From NCBI RefSeq assembly GCF_030658505.1, contig NZ_JAUTXR010000180.1:124001-188000 (forward strand): a stretch of DNA of 64,000 nt, in the 5' to 3' direction. Positions 58,202 to 64,000 of the stretch are shown piece by piece (the first letter of the stretch is position 1; every line of letters starts with the position of its first letter). The notes beneath the pieces were generated by a model, which worked only from the letters and a program-made list of their open reading frames with translations, was not told where the DNA came from and searched no databases. The DNA comes from Stenotrophomonas raiganjensis (SeqCode) (lineage in GTDB: Bacteria > Pseudomonadota > Gammaproteobacteria > Xanthomonadales > Xanthomonadaceae). Made by a program: the position numbers and the translations under genes.

Positions 58202-59110
58202 CTACCCTGCCGCGCTCACCTGTGCAGCGTAGTGCGCCGCGAGATGCTCGACCAGCGCACGCACCTTCGGCGCCAGCGCACGCGCATGCGGGTACAGCGC
58301 GAAGTAGCGTCGTTGCCCGGCATGCCAGGCCGGCAGCACGCGGATCAGGCGACCCGCACGCAGGTCCTCCTGCACGGTCAGCGCGGTGAACAGGCTGATG
58401 CCCATGCCGGCCAGCGCGGCGGCGTACAGTGCGGGCGTGGCATCCACGCGCAGGCGCTGCCCGGCTTCGATGTTCGCGGTTGCGCCGCGCGGCCCCTGCA
58501 ACTGCCAGGGCGGCATTGACGCCTTGGGACTGAAACCCAGCAGCGTGTGCTGTGCCAGGTCCGCTGCCTGCCGCGGCAGGCCGTAGCGCGCCAGGTAGGC
58601 CGGTGCGGCGACCAGGATGCGCGGGCAGCTGGCCAGTTCGCGCGCGACCAGCTGGCTGTCCGGCAATGAAGCCGCGATGCGCAGGGCCAGGTCGAAACCA
58701 CCACCCACCACATCGACCAGCTGATCATCCGCCGACAGGTCCAGCGTGACCTGCGGGTAACGCTGCAGGAACGACGGCAGCCAGTGCGGCAGCTCCTGGC
58801 TGGCCACTACCTGCGGCACGCTGATCCGTACGCTGCCGCTGGGTTGCGCCTGCCCGGCACGGGCACGATCGTCGGCTTCCTGCAGGCGGTCCAGCAGCGT
58901 TGCCGCCTCACGGTAGTAATCGCGCCCGGCCTCGGTCAACGACAGCCGACGGCTGTTGCGATCGAGCAGGCGCACCTGCAGGTGTTCTTCCAACTGCCGC
59001 AATTGCCGCGACATCGCCGAGTGGGTGGTCCCCAGACGTTCGGCGGCCGCAGTGAAACTACCCGCGTCGACGATGGCGCGCAGCGCACGCAGGGCGGCGA
59101 AGTGATCCAT
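58202..59110 (-). CDS. LysR-family transcriptional regulator
   Basis: 302 residues. Winged HTH at 1-60 (FAALRALRAIVDAGSFTAAA, HSAMSRQLRQLEEHL) and a periplasmic-binding-like effector domain. It lies between the isochorismatase-like gene and the TauE gene on the same strand, which is unusual since LysR targets are often divergent. Confidence 0.93.
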   Translation of the reverse strand: MDHFAALRALRAIVDAGSFTAAAERLGTTHSAMSRQLRQLEEHLQVRLLDRNSRRLSLTEAGRDYYREAATLLDRLQEADDRARAGQAQPSGSVRISVPQVVASQELPHWLPSFLQRYPQVTLDLSADDQLVDVVGGGFDLALRIAASLPDSQLVARELASCPRILVAAPAYLARYGLPRQAADLAQHTLLGFSPKASMPPWQLQGPRGATANIEAGQRLRVDATPALYAAALAGMGISLFTALTVQEDLRAGRLIRVLPAWHAGQRRYFALYPHARALAPKVRALVEHLAAHYAAQVSAAG

Positions 59111-59162
59111 CGGCGGGCAGCTCCAGTGGCGGGGCCCGCGGCATGCGGGCCCCGCCAGCTTA

Positions 59163-59906
59163 TCAAGCGCCGTCGCCAGCCTTGCGCACCGGCAGTGCCA
59201 GGATCGCGTCAGTCGTCATGACATCGCCGAAAGTGTCCTCGATCTGGGCCAGAGAGGCTTCATGCAGCGCGCGATGGCCGATGCGCTGGCCGCCGGCCAG
59301 GTCCAGGTCACGGCTGGCGCTGGCATCGGACGACACGATCACCCGATAGCCGCGCGGCGCCGCCGCCGCGTCGCGCGCAGCACCGGCCACGCAGGCATGG
59401 GTCTGCAGGCCGGTGACGATCAGGGTGTCGATGCCCGCATTCTTCAGCATCTTGTCGAGCACGGCCGCCGAGGCGCCAGCGAACACGCTGACGTTGTCCT
59501 TCTGCACCACGGCCTCCCCCTTGCGCGGCTGCAGGTCGCGGTGGAAGGCGGCATTGACGCTGCCCTGTGCGAACAGCGGCGCACCCGCCGGGAGCACATG
59601 CTGCACGTGGATCACCCGGATGCCATGAGCATCGGCGAATTCGACCACCCGCTTCGCCTGGCGCAGTGCGGCCACGCCATCAGGAATGACCATGCGGCCA
59701 CCGGCAAAGCCCGGCGCGGCGCTGGCATCGAAGTATTCGTTCTGGAAGTCGATCACCAGCACGGCGGTCTTCGCCGCATCCAGCGAGGTCGCGACCGGCG
59801 CGCCGGCCATGTGGCGGATGGTGGGATGGGCCGGCTCGGCGGCGGCGACCGGGGCGGTGGCGGCCATGCCGATCAGGCTGGCCAGCCCAAAGGCGGTGAG
59901 GTTCAT
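59163..59906 (-). CDS. Exported isochorismatase-fold cysteine hydrolase
   Basis: 247 residues from ATG 59906. A signal peptide (MNLTAFGLASLIGMAATAPV, AAAEP) predicts periplasmic location, uncommon for this fold. Catalytic triad positions: D in VIDFQNEYF, K in VQKDNVSVF, C in LQTHACVAGAARDA. Substrate unknown; a nicotinamidase-like or other amide hydrolase is possible. The next genes are LysR and TauE. Confidence 0.88.
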   Translation of the reverse strand: MNLTAFGLASLIGMAATAPVAAAEPAHPTIRHMAGAPVATSLDAAKTAVLVIDFQNEYFDASAAPGFAGGRMVIPDGVAALRQAKRVVEFADAHGIRVIHVQHVLPAGAPLFAQGSVNAAFHRDLQPRKGEAVVQKDNVSVFAGASAAVLDKMLKNAGIDTLIVTGLQTHACVAGAARDAAAAPRGYRVIVSSDASASRDLDLAGGQRIGHRALHEASLAQIEDTFGDVMTTDAILALPVRKAGDGA

Positions 59907-60102
59907 GTCCAAGCTCCTGTGCGGTGGAAAGTGGGCACAGGATGCCGAGCGGATGACGCACAAACCAGCCAATGATTGACACATGATCTGTGCGATACAC
60001 GCACAGACAACCCCTGTGGAGCCACCCCAGCGGTGGCCGTGGAGCAAAGGGCCCCGTCATCCGCGCATGGCCGGGATCTACCCGGTCAGCCCACAACGCA
60101 AC

Positions 60103-60122
60103 GGGGCGCCCGAAGGCGCCCC
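60103..60122 (-). terminator. Terminator after the isocitrate dehydrogenase gene
   Basis: GGGGCGCC-TTCG-GGCGCCCC with a UUCG tetraloop. Confidence 0.85.
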
Positions 60123-60153
60123 GCTGTGGATCCAACCGAGGTCGGCCGGCCGC

Positions 60154-61158
60154 TTACAGGCGGCTGGCGATGGCCTTGGCGAAGCTCATGGTGGTGCCGG
60201 TGCCGCCCAGGTCGCCGGTCAGCGAATCCTTGGCTTCCATGGTCGCCACGATGGCCTTGCGCAGGCGCTCGGCATTTTCCGGCTGGCCAACGTGGTCCAG
60301 CATCTGCGCGGCCGCCAGCAGCAGCGCGCACGGATTGGCCTTGCCCTGGCCAGCGATGTCCGGTGCGGTGCCGTGCACGGCTTCGAAGATCGCCGCGTCC
60401 TTGCCGATGTTGGCACCCGGGGCCAGGCCCAGGCCGCCGACCAGACCGGCGCACAGGTCGGAGATGATGTCGCCGAACAGGTTGGTGGTGACGATCACAT
60501 CGAACTGTTCCGGACGCATCACCAGCTGCATGCAGCAGTTGTCGACGATCATTTCCTGGAACTCGATCTCCGGGTACTGCGCGGCCACTTCACGAGCGAC
60601 GTTCAGGAACAGGCCCGAGGTCGACTTGATGATGTTGGCCTTGTGCACGGCGGTGACCTTCTTGCGGCCGGTGCTCTTGGCCAGCTCGAAGGCGTAGCGC
60701 ACGATGCGCTCGGAGCCCTTGCGGGTGATGCGGGTGCCGGAGAAGGCGGTCTCGCCATCGGCGGACACTTCCTGGCCTTCGGCCAGGTAGGCACCTTCGG
60801 TGTTCTCACGCACGGTGATCAGGTCGACGTTGTCGAAACGCGACTTGGTGTTCGGGAAGGTGTGGGCCGGACGCACGTTGGCGTACAGGTCGAAGTGGCG
60901 GCGCAGGCTGACGTTGATCGAGGTGAAGCCACCACCGACCGGGGTGGTCAGCGGGCTCTTCAGCGCGACCTTGTTGCGCGCGATCGATTCCAGGGTCACC
61001 GCCGGCATCAGATCGCCGTGCTTTTCCAGGGCCACCAGGCCGGCATCGGCGTCTTCGTATTCCAGGCCAGCGTTGAGCTGGTCGAGCACGAACAGGGTGG
61101 CGTCCATGATTTCCGGGCCAATGCCGTCGCCGCGGATGACCGTAATTTTCTGCGTCAT
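60154..61158 (-). CDS. Isocitrate dehydrogenase, IDH3-like (probably NAD-dependent)
   Basis: 334 residues. ITVIRGDGIGPEIMDA start, substrate site SINVSLRRHFDLYANVRP, and metal site DIISDLCAGLVGG (D). The EAVHGTAPDIAGQGKANPCALLLAA segment is the cofactor site. The length and lack of the large insert of E. coli Icd point to the short NAD-type enzyme of xanthomonads. Converts isocitrate to 2-oxoglutarate. Confidence 0.92.
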   Translation of the reverse strand: MTQKITVIRGDGIGPEIMDATLFVLDQLNAGLEYEDADAGLVALEKHGDLMPAVTLESIARNKVALKSPLTTPVGGGFTSINVSLRRHFDLYANVRPAHTFPNTKSRFDNVDLITVRENTEGAYLAEGQEVSADGETAFSGTRITRKGSERIVRYAFELAKSTGRKKVTAVHKANIIKSTSGLFLNVAREVAAQYPEIEFQEMIVDNCCMQLVMRPEQFDVIVTTNLFGDIISDLCAGLVGGLGLAPGANIGKDAAIFEAVHGTAPDIAGQGKANPCALLLAAAQMLDHVGQPENAERLRKAIVATMEAKDSLTGDLGGTGTTMSFAKAIASRL

Positions 61159-61476
61159 TGATCGATGTTCCGAACAGGGGGAAAAACGCCGTCCGGACGT
61201 GCCCGGAAACGCCGGCGCAAAGGAAGTTTCACCGGCAATTATGCCTTAGCCGGGCCCGGCTACCCAAGTAGACCATGGTCCTGACCCCGGCAAAGGCATA
61301 ATTGCCCGCGCATTTCTCCTCTACCCCCGCCTGTCGGCGCGCCCCTTCAACAAGAAGGGGCTCCTGGGCGGTTGGATCGCGGGAAAGGCCCCGGCGCGCG
61401 GCCGTGATCCAGTAGCGCCGGGCCATGCCCGGCGGCTTTTCGTTCAGGCTTCCGCCGGGCCTGGCCCGGCGCTACC
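61159..61476. other. Intergenic region upstream of isocitrate dehydrogenase gene
   Basis: 318 bp without a gene. It holds a 14-bp perfect inverted repeat (61234-61247 with 61293-61306) in the leader or promoter of the dehydrogenase gene and a GTAG-type pair at 61412-61475. Confidence 0.6.
61412..61475. repeat. GTAG-type palindrome pair
   Basis: GTAGCGCCGGGCCATGCCCGGCGG and CCGCCGGGCCTGGCCCGGCGCTAC face each other across 17 bp. Confidence 0.85.
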
Positions 61477-61869
61477 TCAGTGCTCGTGGGCTGCCGGGGC
61501 GGCCGCGCCGCCTTCGAGCTGGTCGAGGAAGTCGACCGCGCGGCGCAAGTGCGGGATCACGATGGAGCCCCCCACCACCAGGCCGACCGAGAAGGTCTCG
61601 AAGAACTCCTCACGGGTCACTCCGGCGTCCTTGCACTGGGCCACGTGGTAGCTGATGCAGTCGTCGCAACGCAGCACCATCGAGGCCACCAGGCCCAGCA
61701 GCTCCTTGGTCTTCACGTCCAGCGCGCCGGCCTGGTAGGTCTGCGTATCGAGCGCGAAGAAGCGTCGCACCACCTGGTTGGGCTCGCCCAGGATGCGCTC
61801 GTTCATGCGCTTGCGGAAGTCGGTGAACTCGGCGATGCGGTCCTTGCTGCCGTCGTCGGCCGCGCTCAT
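61477..61869 (-). CDS. Carboxymuconolactone decarboxylase / AhpD-like protein
   Basis: 130 residues. CDDCISYHVAQCKDAG carries the CxxC...H active site of the AhpD-like group, used for peroxide reduction or as thiol disulfide relay. ATG overlaps the stop of the glutaredoxin gene (ATGA), so the pair probably works together in thiol chemistry. Confidence 0.9.
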   Translation of the reverse strand: MSAADDGSKDRIAEFTDFRKRMNERILGEPNQVVRRFFALDTQTYQAGALDVKTKELLGLVASMVLRCDDCISYHVAQCKDAGVTREEFFETFSVGLVVGGSIVIPHLRRAVDFLDQLEGGAAAPAAHEH

Positions 61870-62156
61870 GCCTGGCCCTGCCCGGCCAGCAGCGGCTCGA
61901 GCTTGCCTTCACGGTGCAGGGCCATCATGTCGTCGTAGCCGCCGACATGGACGTCACCGACGAAGATCTGCGGCACGCTGGTGCGGCGGGTCAGCGCCAT
62001 CATCTTCTCGCGCTCGGCCGGGTCCAGGTCGATGCGGACCTCGGTCCACTGCTGGCCCTTGCTCTTCAGGAAGTTCTTGGCGGCCACGCAGTACGGGCAG
62101 ACGGCGGTGGAATAGATGGTGATGGCGGGGGCACCGCCGGCGGTCTGGGCTGTCAC
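61866..62156 (-). CDS. grxC: Glutaredoxin (GrxC type)
   Basis: 96 residues from GTG 62156, chosen because GGAG lies 6 nt upstream; a longer frame to 62231 has no site. CPYC active site (STAVCPYCVAAK), TSVPQIFVGD and GGYDDMMALH are the fold's conserved parts. Reduces disulfides with glutathione. Divergent from the BepA-like gene. Confidence 0.94.
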   Translation of the reverse strand: MTAQTAGGAPAITIYSTAVCPYCVAAKNFLKSKGQQWTEVRIDLDPAEREKMMALTRRTSVPQIFVGDVHVGGYDDMMALHREGKLEPLLAGQGQA

Positions 62157-62244
62157 GGGAAACTCCACGATGGATCGACGGTCTACATATGGTACCGGTG
62201 CGCTGGAATTTCCACGCCACGGCCGCAACACTGTGGATTAACGA

Positions 62245-63945
62245 ATGGTTGCCCCCCGCCCTGCCACGCTTGGCGCGCCCCGCCCGAGGACCTTCTGCTT
62301 GCGAGCCCTGCTGCTGACTACCGCCGTCACCCTGGCCCTGGCCATGCCGCTGGCCCAGGCCCAGGAGAAGCTGCCCGACATCGGCTCCTCGGCCGGCGAG
62401 CTGCTGACCCCGGCCCGCCAGGCCGAGTACGGCGCGATGATGCTGCGCGAGCTGCGCAACTACGGCTATCTGCTGGACGACCCGCTGGTCAACGACTGGC
62501 TGCAGACCATGGGCACCCGGCTCGGCTCCAACAGCGACCAGCCACGCCAGCCTTACACGTTCTTCGTGATGAAGGACCGCCAGATCAACGCCTTTGCCAC
62601 GCTGGGGGGCTACATCGGGGTCAACGCCGGGCTGGTGCTGACCGCCGAGCGCGAGGACGAAGTGGCGGCGGTGCTGTCCCACGAAATCGCCCACGTTACC
62701 CAGCAGCACGTGCTGCGCGGAGTCGAGCGCGCCCAGCGCGACCAGATCCCGATCCTGCTCGGCATGCTGGCAGCGGTGGTGGCCGCCCAGGCCAGCAACA
62801 GCACGTCGTCCGGCAATGCGACGATGGCCGCGATCAGCTCGGGCATGGGCCTGATGCAACAGCGGCAGATCAACTACACCCGATCCAACGAGTCCGAGGC
62901 CGACCGCCTCGGCATCCGCACCCTGGCGCGCAGCGGCTACGACGTGGATGCCATGGCCGGCTTCTTCGAGCGGATGTCAGCGGCCATGCGTGGCAACGAG
63001 GGCGGCTACAGCGTGCCCGAGTTCCTGCGCACGCACCCGGTCAACATCACCCGCATCAGCGAGGCCAAGGCCCGCGCCGAGCAGATGAAGAAAGACACGG
63101 TGCTGCTGACCACCAGCACCCCCAGCGGCGAGCGCAAGGAACGCGTGGACCCGGCCGACCCGAGCCTGGCCGAGCCGTTGCTGCGCGGCAACAACCCACT
63201 GCTGCCCAGCAGCGTGCTGCGCATCCCGATGGGCCAGCTCACCCGCGGTGCCAGTGGCGACTTCGAGTGGGCGCGCGAGCGCCTGCGCGTGCTGAGCGCC
63301 GATTCCACCGCCGAGCTGGAACGCGAGTACGCCGACATGGCCAAGCGGCAGAAGGACGGACTCAATGAGGCCCAGCGCTATGGCCAGGCCCTGGCCATCA
63401 TGCGCGGCGGCCGCAGCGGCGCCGCGCAGGCGCGGCAGACCCTGGCGGGCCTGCTGCAGACCCGTCCGGACAACCTTTGGCTGGCGCTGGGCCTGGGCGA
63501 GGCCGAGTCACGCGCCGGCCAGGCCGCCCAGGCCAACAGCCGCTTCGAACAGCTGCTGCGCGAGCACCCCAACAGCCGCCCGGTGGCGCTGACCTACGCC
63601 GAGATCCTGAACGAACAGGGCAGCCGCGAGGCCGGCCAACGGGCACAGGCGATGCTGCGGCCCCTGCTGTCGCAAAGTGGTAACGATCCAGTCTTCCAGC
63701 AGCGCTACGCCCGCGCCAGCGAGCTGGCCGGTGACAGCGTGCGCGCCAGCGAAGCCTATGCCGAGGCCGCCTTCCTCAGCGGCCGTCCAGAGCAGTCGCT
63801 GATGCAGCTGCAGGCGCTCAAGCGCAACCCGGCACTGGACTATGTCGGCCGGGCACGGGTGGATGCTCGCATCGAAGCGATCACCCCCACCGTACTGGAG
63901 CTGCGCCGCCAGGGCGTGCAGGACCCGGACCTGGACCGCCGCTGA
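62245..63945 (+). CDS. bepA: BepA/YfgC-like M48 metalloprotease
   Basis: 566 residues. Signal peptide ends near VAQAQ/PLAQAQ (residue 40). HEIAH (near 147) with a third ligand in SNESEADRLG is the M48 zinc site. The C-terminal half is TPR-like repeats (YGQALAIMRGG, LWLALGLGEAES and on). A periplasmic quality-control protease for outer-membrane beta-barrels such as LptD. Ends 55 bp before the window edge. Confidence 0.94.
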   Translation: MVAPRPATLGAPRPRTFCLRALLLTTAVTLALAMPLAQAQEKLPDIGSSAGELLTPARQAEYGAMMLRELRNYGYLLDDPLVNDWLQTMGTRLGSNSDQPRQPYTFFVMKDRQINAFATLGGYIGVNAGLVLTAEREDEVAAVLSHEIAHVTQQHVLRGVERAQRDQIPILLGMLAAVVAAQASNSTSSGNATMAAISSGMGLMQQRQINYTRSNESEADRLGIRTLARSGYDVDAMAGFFERMSAAMRGNEGGYSVPEFLRTHPVNITRISEAKARAEQMKKDTVLLTTSTPSGERKERVDPADPSLAEPLLRGNNPLLPSSVLRIPMGQLTRGASGDFEWARERLRVLSADSTAELEREYADMAKRQKDGLNEAQRYGQALAIMRGGRSGAAQARQTLAGLLQTRPDNLWLALGLGEAESRAGQAAQANSRFEQLLREHPNSRPVALTYAEILNEQGSREAGQRAQAMLRPLLSQSGNDPVFQQRYARASELAGDSVRASEAYAEAAFLSGRPEQSLMQLQALKRNPALDYVGRARVDARIEAITPTVLELRRQGVQDPDLDRR

Positions 63946-64000
63946 GCGCTGCATGACCGGTCGATGGCAATCCCGACCGGTTCCGGCCAGGCAGTCACAA

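Overview
The window is from a GC-rich gammaproteobacterium of the Xanthomonadales and looks most like Stenotrophomonas maltophilia. The support is the set of core gene neighbourhoods (tig-clpP-clpX-lon-hupB followed by tRNA genes, kdkA next to a heptosyltransferase, dnaQ/rnhA/gloB/mltD) and many short GTAG-type palindromes of the kind that litter Stenotrophomonas intergenic DNA.

Positions 1-4704 are the right end of a genomic island that continues left of the window. It holds a large gene cut by the window edge (cold-shock domain plus DEDDh exonuclease), an unrecognised companion gene, and a P4-type integrase. Positions 4705-22181 look like a second, separately mobile element. It is bounded by a 14-bp direct repeat that matches the 3' end of a tRNA-Ser gene. 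Just inside the left repeat is an integrase coupled to a NYN/OST-HTH protein. A MobQ-type relaxase with an RSF1010-like oriT makes it a probable integrative mobilizable element. Its cargo is two convergent blocks that look like phage defence. The first is an AT-richer pair on the plus strand: an EcoRI-type adenine methyltransferase and a DUF262-HNH protein. The second is a minus-strand operon: a 48-residue basic peptide, a UDG-like protein, a Shedu-like (DUF4263) nuclease and three small unknown proteins. A third integrase, an XRE regulator, an envelope-protein trio, a PUA/EVE-like protein and a membrane-protein pair fill the rest.

From about 22.2 kb rightwards the window reads as core chromosome: DUF3667 and DUF3592 membrane proteins, a GNAT acetyltransferase, a 3630-residue autotransporter with about 32 PATR-type repeats, a guanidine-II riboswitch upstream of sugE/gdx, the 4.5S SRP RNA, an LPS block (kdkA, GT9 heptosyltransferase), tRNA-Ser, a PP2C phosphatase, dnaQ, rnhA, a methyltransferase, gloB, mltD, a PpiD-like chaperone, tRNA-Asp and tRNA-Val, hupB, lon, clpX, clpP, tig, a cluster of six tRNA genes, a Bax-inhibitor-like protein, a TauE exporter, a LysR regulator, a periplasmic isochorismatase-fold enzyme, an isocitrate dehydrogenase, an AhpD-like protein, a glutaredoxin and a BepA-like protease.

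The most interesting part is 9.6-15.3 kb in the mobilizable element: two adjacent, convergent, differently composed gene sets that together look like a defence cargo. All functions there are inferred from motifs and context, since no database search was possible.
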